Shown one piece after another: positions 1-12,812 of a DNA stretch of 64,000 nt. Location of the stretch: NCBI GenBank assembly GCA_016165875.1, contig JABBOT010000003.1, positions 33,664,768 through 33,728,767 of the forward strand, written 5' to 3'. Below the pieces are notes generated by a model, which ran no database searches, was not told the origin of the DNA, and saw nothing but the letters and a program-made list of their open reading frames with translations. Within the stretch, counting starts at the first letter, position 1, and every line of letters starts with the position of its first letter. Both the position numbers and the translations under genes were made by a program. The stretch comes from Acanthopleura granulata. Lineage: Eukaryota; Mollusca; Polyplacophora; Chitonida; Chitonidae.

Positions 1-1993
1 AATCTGTTTCCGATATCTATTGATAGTTACTGTTCAGTTTGATATAAATAGATGGATTATTGATGTTGGTAAATAAATTGAGCAGAGATAGCTCTGGTGA
101 TCACTCCGTCGGCCTGCGCTTCTTCGAACTGAAGGCTATCATACAAAACAACGATATCCAGATATGTCAACTGTCGAGTGTCCTACATGTTACATGTTGT
201 GATGGTGATCACAAATTATTCTCCAAACCGGCGTCTAGAGCTAGATGTCGGTCAATCATTTCTTCAGGAATCAGCGGTATCGATTCAGTTTCATCCATTC
301 CCGATATCGATATAAGTAAGACATTAGGGGATATCAGTAAATGACTTGGCGATATAGTTAATCTTTCATTTAATATTAAATTCGCCTCCATGGTAGAACA
401 GCTATTTTCACAATTCCGACAGTGTTTTCATTACTACATTTCTGATTACAAAATCACAGACCACAAGTGCGAATGTTAACGGTAAGACTATTTGAGTTTG
501 ATTTTTGTTTTGACCCGTACTTAATCGAAGATCCGGTTTCCAGGGTTATTTAAACTATAGACTTTACCGGCGTCTACAATATCGCCCTGGGACTCGCTGG
601 ATTTAGCCAGGTGACACCAGAAATGAGCGCGCGTAAGCCTTTCATTTAATATTATGTATCATGCACTAATAGAGAAGACTTGGAAATGTCCATCAACTAC
701 AAATATGCATCCAGACATGATAAAACTTAGTTGATGTGATTACATCAGTTATAATATGCGCCGAACAGGTGATTACGAGATATTATCCCTTACCCAAAAG
801 TGTATACATACCAAATGGTACTACAAAGTTATTACACTCGTGTTTGTTAACAATTGCTGATTGTTTCCTAGAGAATGTTACTAGATAACAAGCTTATTTA
901 CTTAAAAAACTACATTTAATGAGGGATGTGTTAATAAACTTATATTCAGAAACATAGACGGGTAGCGAATCAACTGCGAGGGTACATGTACCTGATAAGC
1001 ATTTAACGACAGAATATAAATAACAAAACTGAATGTTATTAAATAGTAAAGAAATTCTTAACAACATGGGGTTAATTACAAAAGAGGAAATGGAGTAGAG
1101 GAAGAGCATTTGACTGATGTCTACCTACCACAGCCATTTACATGTATTTTCACTAACTTTGTAAAAAGTAAACTGTCGATCGATACTATTGCACGCATCG
1201 TTGATTACACATCCACAAAGTACTTATGGGGTTTAACTGGAAACCAAGAAAAGAAGGTACGCGTTTGTAAGCACATCAATGCATTGATTGTAAAAATTCA
1301 AAAGAGCTATTTATGGTTTTACACATGATGTAGCTCTTAAGTGTCCTGTCATACAGGGCATGCCAAAAATCCTATCATCACGATCAAATCATAGGCAGAA
1401 CACATGGCTTGTCACAGAGGTCACGAGTGATCACCGTAGCAAACCTATTCGCAGGACCGTCGATGGCCACTTTCCAAACTCCTGACCTGCGATTTCACAT
1501 TGTTAGACTGATCGTGGACAGGTTTCCTACGGTTGGCCGCGACTCCAATATATTTCGGTCTCAGCCACGTCGTAACCTTGTTTTAGACCTGTTGTGGCTT
1601 GACATTCAACGACTAGGTTGAGCACAACGACAACACGACTCATCATATCTTCAATATTTTCTTTTCCACTGATTATAAGTCTGTTTTATCACAAGGGTAT
1701 AACTCGTTGAACCTGCCGAAGTACAGCTATTAGGCCAAGGAGAGCATTTTTATTTTTTGGTAAATCCTGTAAAAGACGACCTGAGTTGACTGATCTGTAA
1801 GAAAACATCGAGTAGTCACTGACGGACATATTTGCTCAGGCCTCTTTCGCGTCAAATACATGTAGGTGACGTGTTATTTAATTAAAACTGATTACATTAT
1901 TTCGCCATCCATACATCTTGTTTTGCCATGTGCTGAATGTATTGGCAAAAAATTGCTCACACATAAATTTGACCTGTGGTGTATATAATGCAT

Positions 1994-2050
1994 CAATGGT
2001 TATGGCTTGACGCCCCACCGGCAATATTTCAGCCATATCGTGGCGACGGT
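1994..2050 (-). repeat. SINE-type fragment, shared with 41.1 kb
   Basis: Reverse-complemented, this stretch reads CACGATATGGCTGAAATATT and continues through GCCG..GGCGT.AAGCCATAA. It matches 41,116-41,160 on the plus strand over about 45 bases with a few substitutions. The two copies show that this is a dispersed repeat, probably the 3' part of a SINE. No tRNA-like head is visible here. Confidence 0.6.
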
Positions 2051-2427
2051 ATATTACATGTATAGTGAGGCCAACTTAATACTGGAACTATCTTAATGTG
2101 AACTCCAAAATAAATTCATCAAGATATTCTAAATCAACAATTAGAAGCTAGAAAGTAGCTCCCTAGTGTTTTCAAATAATTTTGATATTCTGACCAATCT
2201 TTTTCAGTGTGTATTGCGAACTATTCTTGCAACTCATTCAAGGATCTCTCATGAAAAAATGAAAATGTCACTATAACCAATCCCTGAAGATGAGACTTGA
2301 GAATTCGTAGATATATTTTGTTTTGCTTTGGAACTCTTTAATACCTTTTATATTGTGCACCTTAACACGTAATTGCAGGTTGTGCTGATTAATATAATAA
2401 TTTATAAATACTTCTATTCTTTTCTGC

Positions 2428-2527
2428 CAGTCTCAGGCCGGTTTCTTCCTAGCATAACGCTGTGAAATATAAGTGATATATTCTTGAGGACGACGTAAAA
2501 TACCAGTCAAATAAATAAACAAATAAA
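2428..2527 (+). repeat. SINE 3' fragment
   Basis: The stretch contains AAGTGATATATTCTTGAGGA, then CGACGTAAAATACCAGTC and an AAATAAATAAACAAATAAAT tail. This is a diverged copy of the 3' end of the full SINE at 28.5 kb. The tRNA-derived 5' half is missing, as in a 5'-truncated retroposed copy. Confidence 0.75.
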
Positions 2528-5424
2528 TGACCACAATGACCTTGAAGAAAGAGGGCGCAGAAAATCAATAGTCAATGCACACATGTCGTCCACATTTTCT
2601 TTTCTTATATAATTAGTTTTGCCTCAATATTATCATCGATTGTGAGGATTTCTGGAAACCTTGTGCTAAAAGTTCTTGTAAATCTTCTTGAGAAAATATG
2701 TATATAAATAATCAGTAAATCTAGTTTGATTGTTATTACGTTAGATTGCTTCTTATATGTAGTATATGGACTAGAACGAAAAGACGACTTGAGGTAGGCG
2801 TTTTGCTCGTTTCCTTTTTTCTTCAGTTTTTTATCATGGTGTTACATAGTCAATATTTCTGTACAATATGAAACAACACTCATATTGTAACAACTACAGC
2901 TGTAGGTGCATATTTTCGAGTTTTCATCCATGCGTTTAGCACAGGTTTTTATTAGTTTTTATAAAATAAATTATTAGTGTTTTCAAGTTGTGTAAAAATC
3001 CTTTCTTTGCCTTGGATTTTTCTATCATAAAACCACATTTAGAAAGGACACTGTTGAGCTCATTATTGCTTGCAGCTCTGTTCATAGGCACAGCAACACC
3101 TGATTTCTTAGCTATAGACTATTTCCTAGTGCGGTTTAGAATTACCACAGAAACAGGGAAGACAAGTCTAGTTTGGTGCATGGTGTTCTGTATTGGGTAC
3201 ATTTGAAATTAGTGAGTCTGTCAGGAATAGTCCAAATGTCTGCATTGAAAAGTTGTGAAATAAAGATTATGAATTTCACTATTGCTACTAGTACAGTGAT
3301 CCGTTCGGCGTTGTGATAGGCATCTCTCAGTTTTGCCAATATACTGACTACCACAACAAGGACATATGCACTTGTGTATTATCACACTTACCATTGTTAC
3401 CTTGTATGTATGTAAGCTTGTTTGTTAGTGGTATATTTCCGACGCTCACGACATAGTGCATCGAAATATAGAATATCACGAAACCTGACTTCAGTATTCA
3501 AAGTTACACTCATTTTAGAATAGAGGATAAACCCAAAGCAGTACCGACAATGTGACAGTCAAACAGTCACACGTTACCGGTGAAATCCGACCTCTTGTCA
3601 ATTTATTTAAGTTAGGATTTTATTCTAACTGTTCATGTAAGTGTTCAAGAAATAACAACTTACATGCCCCATTAGCACCATAGCTTTGGCAGAATTAGTT
3701 ACTGAATAAATTCCTTTCCCCGCCTTGGCAGTATTGATATTGGGGCAAATAGACCTCGAGTATGCTGTCTGATGAACCAAAAGAACTGAGTCTGGAAAAC
3801 ACTACTTTTTATTCATGTATGCATGTAGCAGAACTTATATGATCAAATGCATAGATCGGCCAAGACAACTGCCCATTTCGTAACCATTGAAATCTAGACA
3901 TATATACATCGTTGATAAATATAGAGTTCAGTGTTTATCTGCTCGTCTGCCAGGTGTCAGGCCAATACTACATGGTTCACGTTGGTAATTTTCAACGGTT
4001 GGGTTCTTTGCAGGTCAACCCGATATAGCAGACAAGGAGATGTGCTTGGCCTTGAAATAAACAGAAGTAAGCTCAGTCGCTGAATACATGCCAGGGGTGA
4101 AGCGGGTTATGTACCTAAGACTACGCTGTACTTTGAATTGCCTGTCTAGTAGAGCTATTTAAGTCATTGTATATACTCTAGTTATGCTGCCATTACATGA
4201 AAGAACTTCTATGCAGTTCTTCGGTTATTCTAAACACCAATAGACTATTACTGTTGGCAATTTCACCAAAAGAGAAATACACAATAATTCAGCCGAACAC
4301 AAGAAAATAGCACTAAATTCAAGAAGCTTCAGAAACGTACATGATATTGCAGCTTATTCTAATTTATAAACGTAGGTTTCTTTTTCTCCGCACACATTAT
4401 GGCTGCTACACTATCAAGCAATAATGTTATACTCCAGGAGACTACACACGTGTATTTGTGTTCGTTGAGTTTCCTGGGTCATTGCAAACATCATTAAAAC
4501 GTAATGAGTTATCAGAGAATTTTGTGTCGTGAACAGTCGATAAATGAGTTCACAACTTCGAATGCGGCTCTCAGCCTTACCTCCCTTGGATTTATCTTCA
4601 TGTCGACGTGCTTGTGGGGACTTACCCATGTATGGTGCACTTGACTACAACCAGAAGGGTATCATGAAAATCACCTGACCCTTTACTATTAATTTTGCTG
4701 GCGTCAGGTTTAAGCATAATAAGCACCTTAACAATGGCGAAAGACGCAGTATTATTGCAAATTTACGAAATTTAGAATATTTATTTAGAATAACGGATCT
4801 TCCTGGTTTCTAAAATCACCTTTCACTCCAACATAGTATTTTTATGGTGTCAGTGCATACAACCCAATCGAGGGAAACCTCGTGTTATCTTTCCTGCTTG
4901 AAAACTTGTCAGCTTTGACAGGTTACACCATTCACACACAGAACCCAGAACGTTGTAGGTACATGTACGCATTCCAAAATGGACGCCGCGCATATGAGTG
5001 GGTTTGAAAATAAAGATAGTTGATAGATCTTTCAGGAAGTCAAATGCGGCAGTGTCATAGCTTGAGAAATGATTCTGAGCTGTGTTTGCTTTAAGTAACC
5101 CCAAACCGACCAAGATCACCAAGACTGTGGGTGAAGAAAACCGGGCAGAGCGCAGAGGAAACCGCCGCCCTTCGCCGCCGACACCTGGTAAATCTCCTGA
5201 CTTTAAGCCGATGTTTCATATTTAGCTCACTGAGTAAATGAGAAATAGATTTGAAACACAACAAAATAGTACAGCTAGGCCATTGCTTCATTATCGATAA
5301 GAGATAAGCACATTGAATAACATATTTTTAAGAGATTTTGATATAACATGAACTCGTTCAGGAAATGATGTTGTAAAGTGTTTAGGTCTACTACAAGAGC
5401 AAAATCATCACTGATTATAGTTAC

Positions 5425-5645
5425 TCGGGTTGTCTCCCCTTAAAAAAACCGTTTTTACCCCTCGGCCAATTTTGGCCAGGATGTATTGTCGTAGCGGGCG
5501 GTGTCCGTCCGTTCGTCCTTTCCGGCCGTCTTTCCACATCTCTATGTCTCGAACGGTATATCCTATGTTCGCCAAACTTACATCACACTTACACATTGGC
5601 ATGAGGAAGAAACCTACTGATTTTCAGCGCCCTTTTTCTTCAAGG
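5425..5645. repeat. probable dispersed repeat, G+C-rich
   Basis: A G+C-rich block containing a CCGTCCGTTCGTCC motif sits abruptly in A+T-rich sequence, directly against a SINE. Both strands are open for about 65-80 codons, but neither translation shows a domain. The low-complexity proline/arginine-rich product suggests non-coding repeat DNA. Only one copy is seen here, so the assignment is weak. Confidence 0.35.
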
Positions 5646-5663
5646 TCATTGGGATCATTTATA

Positions 5664-5855
5664 CATTTATTTACTTGACTGGTGTTTTACGTCGTACTGA
5701 TGAATATTTCACTTATACGATGGCCACCAACATTATGATGGGAGGAAACTGGGCAGAGCCCGGGGGAAACCCACGACCATCCGCAGGTTGCTAGCGGACC
5801 TTCCCACGTACGGCCCCAGAGGAAGTCATCAGGAGCTGAACTTGAACTCAGAGCG
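5664..5855 (-). repeat. SINE, minus strand
   Basis: Reading the minus strand gives the same order as the full SINE at 28.5 kb: a CGTACGTGGGAAGGTCCGCT-like segment, the GGTTTCCCCCGGGCTCTGCC segment, CCTCCCATCATAATG, AAGTGAAATATTCATCAGTA, CGACGTAAAACACCAGTC and an AAATAAA tail. The tRNA-like head is incomplete at the 5' end. Confidence 0.8.
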
Positions 5856-6639
5856 ACCGGGAGTAGTACTATTTAAGCATTTATATGAACAGTTAGAATA
5901 GAACTCCAACTGTGGTAAATACGTTATACATTATACAAACTATGACACTTTCTTTCGCTCACCGTTCTGGTATAGAATTCGATGTGGACGTAATGGTCAC
6001 ACTATCTGCCTTGTATTTTCTTCATACATGTCTAATGAGGTTTAACCCCGATTAAAATATTATAAACATCGATGGCATATAAGCATCACCGCTTTCGCCG
6101 TCGTGATGGTAAACACTTGTTAGCGCTTGGAATTTGTTTATTTTCTGTAATGATGTAATGCTCCGACTCGAAGTGTAAGTGGAATCGAGAGAAAGCGTAC
6201 CTGAAATGGCTGAAGCTCGTTACTTGAGTTAGACGAGTTATTATCCTGCACTGTTGTAGAGATGCGAGTCGTGGCCGACTAGGTAAGGGGTTTGCTACTC
6301 AATCGATGGGGTTTTCTTTTACTAACAGTTATATTTCATATCAAATTTCATGTCTACGATATAAACACGTGCCACAAGAGTGATCACAGAAATTCGCTGG
6401 GACACACGATATCTGAGATCAGCGGGGAACGTTAGTTTGTCAATAATCAAGACATGAACCTCAGTTGCACTTTGATGGCAATTGTTCCTGACGCGAAGAT
6501 TTTATTCAATACAATGTATATACATCAAAATGTATCAGTGACTGAGTAGGAATTATGTTGACATTCATTTTAAAGGGAGATTACTCTAATAGCCTTATCC
6601 ACTGAATCCGAAACAATCTCGTCTACATTACATACTGGT

Positions 6640-6780
6640 TGATTGGTGCTAAATGCCACATACTAGAAATCTTTTCTTACACGATGGCAGCCAGTATAAT
6701 GGATGCAGGATGTGGAAATGTCGGTGGCGTAACCTACACACACGCCTTTCAACATTCTTCTGACATTGTTCTCCGGAACC
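6640..6780 (-). repeat. degenerate SINE fragment
   Basis: The motif order GATTGGTGCTAAATGCC, TTACACGATGGCAGCCAGTA, TAATGG and a CGGTGGCG stretch resembles the reversed 3' half of the local SINEs, with many substitutions. It is called by pattern similarity only. Confidence 0.4.
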
Positions 6781-7902
6781 AGATGTCAATATAAAGCTGT
6801 ATCGTGTACTTGTACATGAAGTTCCCTCGATATCCCTGGCATACCACCAATATGACTCTTGTCATTTTAGCGCCTACATCATCCATTTTGTGTGTGAGAA
6901 ATTTGTCGACATGGTACAAAAAGCAAACTAGTTAAACCTTTAATTAATATCTAATATATCAAATATATCAAAAACTGACCGTACTTGTGGCCAAGAACTT
7001 ACAGGTATATTCTGAAGGCGTCTGCTCTTGCTGAGTGTGACTACATGTTCATGGGTGCACACATCTTACAGATCTAATAAATATTTTATGATGGCGGAGA
7101 GGCTTTCACTGCAAGTATATCCTAATTCATAGCAGGGATCAGTGAAGCTGACAGGATAAGTGTGGGAGTACAATTGCTTATTGTATCAAAAGGCTTTAGG
7201 GAAAGTGGATTGGTAAAATTTTATCTCAGTAAAGACGAAAACTCCAGCAAACATGTTTGAAAAATTGCCTGCCACTATAAAACAAAAAACACTCACAAAT
7301 ATGAAAATAAACACAGAAGTTTATACAGCATTCCTCATCAATTATGCTCGTATAACCTCATTGTGATCATTGTTTTGTTGTATTTTATCAACTCTATGTG
7401 GCGAATAAAGTCTGTTATTGCTTCGTAAGTGTTAAAAATCTAAAACAATTATTCCAAAAGTTCTTTTGGCAAGGCTGTGTACCTCGTTTTATAAAAGAAA
7501 CTGAAAACGTTGGGACGGAATTCGAGCGCACATGAATACCCCACAGTTGGTCGAAATGTAAAAATATTATTCTAAGAAGTGATTGTTCCGTAAATAAGGC
7601 GGCTGTTCTGAGTTTTCAGATGTGAACAAATAAAGGGGATGCAGTTTGCTGATAATTTCGCCAAAGTTATGGATGAAGGTCAGTATTATAATTTCCCAAA
7701 GATGAATATATTGGCATGGTCTCAGAGAACTTATTTTGCTTCAGCAAAATGGTTCTGTAGGTAAGTGGTGTTTGACTTAAACTTACAAACACTGGATGTT
7801 AGAGAAGGCAAAATGTACCGAAGTTTTCATGTTTTGTCTCTCGCAGGCATATAGGCATTTTTCTCGGATTTCTTCAGTTACCCTGAAAACTTTTTCCGTT
7901 AC

Positions 7903-8067
7903 ATCCGTTATTTGAAGAATAACGGATTGTTTTTCCGTCGATCTAATCGATTAATCCATTCCTCACTAGCCATTAATTCGTTATTACGCACGGAATTATT
8001 CATTAGCGGGAACAAATTAATTCGTCAGATTGTGGAAAGGCAGTCCCGTAATCCTCAAATAACGGAT
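7903..8067. repeat. hairpin MITE-like element
   Basis: The element is bounded by a perfect 13-bp inverted repeat, ATCCGTTATTTGA (7903-7915) and TCAAATAACGGAT (8055-8067). The interior repeats AATAACGGATT and is A+T-rich with several TTAATTCGTTATT-like stretches. It is 165 bp long with no ORF. Short length, terminal inverted repeats and lack of coding capacity fit a non-autonomous DNA transposon. No clear target-site duplication was found. Confidence 0.5.
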
Positions 8068-8227
8068 TGAAGGGAATACTATTTGAGAGTATTTAACCTC
8101 TGATTCCAATATATATATTTCACTTATACAAGGGTGGAACTTGACTGTGGCGAAATGGATGTTATGTCTGTCAAACAGATTTATATATTAAATATACCTA
8201 AGTACTGTTTTCTTTATGATTATTTAT

Positions 8228-8385
8228 GATTGATTCACTGATTGGTGTTTAGTTCCCCGCTTTAAGAGTTTTTCTCTTATATGATAGCAAACAGGTTTAT
8301 GGGAGGAAGAAATCAGCGTGAACCACCTACCTCTGTCAGGTACTTGACAATCCTCCTCCCTTAGAGCCATGATCCAACAGCAAGA
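8228..8385 (-). repeat. degenerate SINE, minus strand
   Basis: The stretch begins GATTGATTCACTGATTGGTG, followed by TTAGTTCCCCGC, TTCTCTTATATGATAGCAAACAG and TATGGGAGGAAGAAATC. This is the reversed order of the SINE 3' half seen at 5.66 kb and 28.5 kb. Divergence is high, so the copy is old. Confidence 0.55.
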
Positions 8386-8399
8386 ATTGGAGGCTTTAT

Positions 8400-11300
8400 T
8401 ATAATTAGTCAGAAATGTTTTATTAGTTTAGCCCATTTCATCGGCTTCCCCTGTTAAATGTTAACTTCGACCGCATACCAGGATACCCTTTTACGAATAG
8501 GGTGTAACGTTTTGTCATACTTAAATATATTGGCGACGTTTCTCTATGGTATGTGTTGTCATGACATTTACGTTTGATATAACCTACACCTCGTTCGCAA
8601 AACAGGCCCCTGGGTATTCAATAGCCAAGGTGAGCAGTTTGGTGAGAGGTCTGAACGATTTCGTATCAATATCGAAGAGGCCATCTGCCCATTCCTGTAC
8701 CAAGCGTGTTAAAATGTCCTGCGCATTCTTGAGATTCTGATACGCTCAGTCAAGCGAGAATTACTTGGGGCGTTACAGGCTTCATGTTATACCATACATC
8801 TAGAGACTTTGCAGTCTTGAATGGGTATACCTCTAGTTTATCATAATCTATATCTGAAGTGTATAGGTACATAACTTACCTTGCCACATGCAGACACACG
8901 CCAGTATAAAACTTTTCATCTTGATTCATCCAATTAATACATCCAGTGACAAATTTTCATGTCTACAGCATAGACTTAGAACGACCATAACTCCAGCACT
9001 ATGACTGAAGCGACCTACATTTCGCCAGTTAAATCTCCAGGGCCGAACCGCACACACAAAATCTTAAAGTGAACAACAGGAAGTAAAATTCGTGTCAAAG
9101 TCAGGTCACAGGTAGCTCGGCTAGGTCATACTTCGTCTGCTAAACTGTTCCCTTGTGAATAAGTCAGGCAATCTTGTGCATGTGACACTAAGGCCTGTTT
9201 GTGTCGTAAGAAATACACCGACACGACCGACCCCAATCACCAGCTACTGTTTTGGTCTTAAGTGAAACCGGACGAATTGCAATTGGTGTTAATAACGTAT
9301 TGGTCTGACTCCATACCAGGCTGTATCTGTTCGTTCTTGTTCGATACAGGAGATTCATGTACAAGCACTCAAATATGATAATCCGGTCGGGACGTGGTTT
9401 TGCACGAAGCTTGCCACTGGGACGGAATTTTTACAAAATGGCGCCAGGACGCACGTTGAGCAGGCTCCTGATTGCCCGTGTGACCGAATGTACAGCCTGA
9501 GTTTTGCTGAAGATGATTTGCCTATATGTCACGCGTGGAAATGCTTGACAGCGATTGCTTTTGCCCCAGATTGGCAGTTTTGATGGCCACTCCGGTGTCC
9601 TCCATCCATAAACCTGACAGTCATCGTGTAAGTGAACAATCGTTACGTTATATTGCGATCAAACACACAAATCAATATTATTTGGGCAGCTGATCGTGGT
9701 CGAATGCTGACGATGCTTGTCCTGCAAAAAGTTGGGACAAAACATTGATCGAGGTCAACCCCAAGGCCTAGAGGGAATTTGTGGATTCTTTGCTCTCAAA
9801 GTTCCTGAGATCTTCGTGACAATTACATTTCGACGATGCCCTTTATTATTCTCCAGAAAAGAGAACATCTGTAGTTGGCACGTTGGGAATTTGTCAGTAC
9901 TTTGCCAAAGATGAAAATATGGTTTACACTAGGCATTTTCGTGTCCACCCATAAACTGACTGCCGACATATAAGAGAAAACATCTTACGCATGGAACTAT
10001 ATAGCTAACGAATAATGAAATAAATCAATAAAATCTAATATTTATTGCCTTGAAGAGAATTCTTAAAATGTCACTCTAAGAATTTATTGACAAATCTGCA
10101 GCCCGCCTAAAAGGCGACAAGTAATTAATGGAGTTCACACTCGAACATTTATACTTATATCTACACACATTAAAGTTTACACACCTTCAGAAAATAGAGT
10201 ACAAGGCTCATGGATAGATAAGAACTAGGTCACACCAGCCTTACAAGTCTGTTTATACACCTTAGTTGACCTGACATATCTCAGCTCAAATACACGATGG
10301 ATACGCATGTCGCAATTTAACCTCCACCAACATGGAATGCCAAAAAAAAAAAATAGTAGCTTACAAAAATGCATTGCCTGTAACCGTTTCCATTGCAGCA
10401 AGATACATGTTGACAAATAAACATTCTCATCAGCATAAAATGGTAAATACTCCAATTTCCAAATTTATTCATGTTTTTGCCGAATATGTAAATTATACAA
10501 AGACCAGAAAACTTGTTGCCTTCTAGTGTGAGTCTTTTTATACGGCCTTGTGTCATGTCATAACGAAACTGAAGCTTGGCGAAATATGAATCTCTGCAAC
10601 GACTACGCTGGCATCCAAATCTGTAGATGACCTCTGCGAAAATTCGTCAGAAACCCAACAGTAAAATTGACAACCTTGATAAAAATAAAAAATACTTACG
10701 AAGCTTCATGTTACCGTTTAATTTGGTCAGCTCATAGATGTACTATACCATCGCATTTTTGACCCGTCAGATGACATGTTTAACAACGAAGGAAAATCTC
10801 CCCTAGAACGCTACTAGAACGTGAACAGGCAATATAATTATTTTTGTCATTTTAAACACATCAGTCCCTATACGTCTTCCTAGCTTCATTTCCTTCCCGA
10901 CAAAACCAACCTCAGAACACTGGACAATTTCACACATGTCGCCTGCTGTTTTGTCAACTGAGCCGTCTGTCACGCTCCCAAGTATGGAGGCCACTTAAGG
11001 CCATCATCACACTGTCGTACCATGGTACTATTGTTTCATCTCCCTACGACAGAACCACAGAGCGAAGGTTTCATAGTGCGAAGCAATTTATTCCATTGTT
11101 CCATGTCTTCATTCCGTCGCCTTCCCAAGAATCCTCGAGTGACCAGAAGAGTGCATTGTGCCCCCTACTTGCTCTACTCGCTGCTAATATTTGTCCTTGG
11201 TCGAAAATTTTTCCAAATGGTTGGCTTTGGAGATGGAAATGAAAATGTGCTCACGTACCCATGTGGAAATGTCCACTTTGGTGCTTTACACTTTAAGTGT

Positions 11301-12000
11301 CTTAGGGAACAGTGATCAAAAGGAAACTGGAAATAGTAATACAATACATGTACCACAGTAGCCCAGTATTGTCCCATGTCGTAGAGCCTTTGATACCACA
11401 GTGCGTCCTGATAGAACGGTATATATGTGCGAATATTTAATTTGAAAAGGGCTTTTGTGGATACATAACCTCACTTTTCTGTACGTATACAATTTACTAC
11501 GATGTGGTGTACATGACGTTGCATACCAAGCATCGAATTATGATAAGTTACAAAAGTACACTTTGTATATATGATTGTACAAACTGGTGTTCCGAAGACA
11601 CTGTAGAATATGCACTGTGTTAGGTGCGTTATACACTTGTGACGTGAACGTAGCGGATTTCACACCTCTGCAGAGGTTATCCCATATGAAAATCATGAAA
11701 AAGGATGAGTGCATTTGGGCTTGTAGTGAGCTCAAACTCAGAAACAACTCAGTAACCCTGCTTTTTCACAACTATAAAGACATATACATGTACTACCAAC
11801 GGTAAAATAGAAAAGAAATATATCACAATTTTGACCTATGTTTTGGATGTTGATCCAATTTTGTGCAGAGGCGAAACAAACTAAATAGTAGAAATTCAGA
11901 GGGTGGAAACAGACCGTACAAAGTACATGGATAATTTAATGTTCTTGTTCTATCATCCCCTTCTCCGTTACTGGGTAGTTCTGTGCGTTTTACATGTCTT
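8400..12000. other. no gene recognised
   Basis: Open frames here are 60-97 codons long and overlap on both strands without domains. A frame at 11,918-12,030 encodes a hydrophobic stretch just before the first Ig exon. It is in a different frame from that exon, so it may be a decayed leader sequence or chance. No promoter element could be assigned. Confidence 0.5.
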
Positions 12001-12027
12001 TTTACTAGTGTTTTCATCACTTCTCAG

Positions 12028-12294
12028 ACGGCCGTACATTTACCAGCTGCAAATCGTCGTACATTTTCGTGGAGAACGTCACAGCTCAGCTGTCCTGTAC
12101 AACCTGGGCAAAGCCTGAGCCGAGAATAAACTGGAGTCGCGGAGCTCAGCCAAGGAGGAATGTGACAAATCACAGATACACGTCCGTGGTGAGGTTCAAC
12201 AAGATCAGCAGGACTGACGCTGGAGTCCACACCGTGACAGCTAGTAATAATGTGACGAGAGGAGTAGAGCGGACAGTCTATGTCACTGTTTACT
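12028..12294 (+). CDS. IgSF receptor unit A, Ig domain 1 exon
   Basis: A 267-base exon lies between acceptor TTCTCAG and donor GTGAGT, phase 1-1 as usual for Ig-domain exons. The translation has an Ig B-strand cysteine (TAQLSC), tryptophan (RINWSR) and the end strand motif DAGVHTVTASN. In ordinary Ig domains that last motif is DxGxYxC. Here tyrosine is replaced by histidine and the second cysteine by valine, so the canonical disulfide cannot form. Splicing to the next exon gives a VTVYYPPNVSL junction, typical of adjoining Ig domains. The exon has no stop. A matching Ig1 exon was not found in copies B and C. Confidence 0.8.
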
Positions 12295-12715
12295 GTGAGT
12301 GAGCTTTTGTACTTTATTTATTCATCATGATTGTCAAAAATTCAAATGCTCAAATTTCTTAAAGTTATATTAACGTTACATCCAAAATGGTGTAGTTGAT
12401 AAAATAGACTCAGCTTGTGGACTTTTAATATGACGTGTCAAATTACTCAATTCTGTGAACGTTTGTGTTTAAAAATGAGTGAACAGAACATTCTCCAGTA
12501 AGGGTCTGTCATTATGTGTAAAAGTGGCTACCTGGAGGGCAAAACTATAGGTAAGAATTAAAATGTTCAAATCTCATGGATTAAAGAACCTTACGGAAGT
12601 AATTATTGTACAAACTTTAGATAAATAAATACAGTCATGTATGTTCACTTATTCTAATTAGTGGTGAAGTTACAGTTTGGCTGACGTAATCACGATGTCA
12701 GTATTATTAGTTTGG

Positions 12716-12812
12716 CCTATATGTCGACCTTCCTGGGGAATAGGGGTAGATATCTGGCTGAGGCCGAGGCCAGACATTTACTCGTATATCCCGTGAAGGT
12801 CGTTATGTAACA
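12716..12812. repeat. short foldback sequence in intron
   Basis: Nested inverted repeats CGACCTTC/GAAGGTCG and TCTGGC/GCCAGA give a roughly 80-base imperfect hairpin in the intron after Ig1. It could be a remnant of a small DNA transposon. No second copy was recognised. Confidence 0.35.

Larger units (their letters stand above)
1..5400. other. gene-poor A+T-rich sequence
   Basis: No reading frame here shows a recognisable domain, splice-bounded exon or signal peptide. All open frames are under 100 codons and look random. The supported contents are two SINE-type fragments near 1.99 and 2.43 kb. A short stretch near 3.61-3.70 kb (TTATTCTAACTGTTCATGTAAGTGTTCAAGAAATAACAACTTA region) recurs in diverged form near 25.70-25.75 kb, so it is probably a dispersed repeat. 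Confidence 0.6.

Noticed and set aside
5430..5678. 82-codon plus-strand ORF
   Set aside because: Low-complexity CCGTCC-rich sequence next to a SINE and equally open on the other strand; treated as repeat DNA.
10225..10556. Overlapping minus-strand frames of 76-79 codons
   Set aside because: They run through an A-run and a region open on both strands, with no domain, splice or conservation cue.
11903..12118. Hydrophobic 71-codon frame just before the first Ig exon, possible signal peptide
   Set aside because: It is in a different frame from the Ig exon and runs across the splice acceptor; it could be a decayed leader but cannot be supported.
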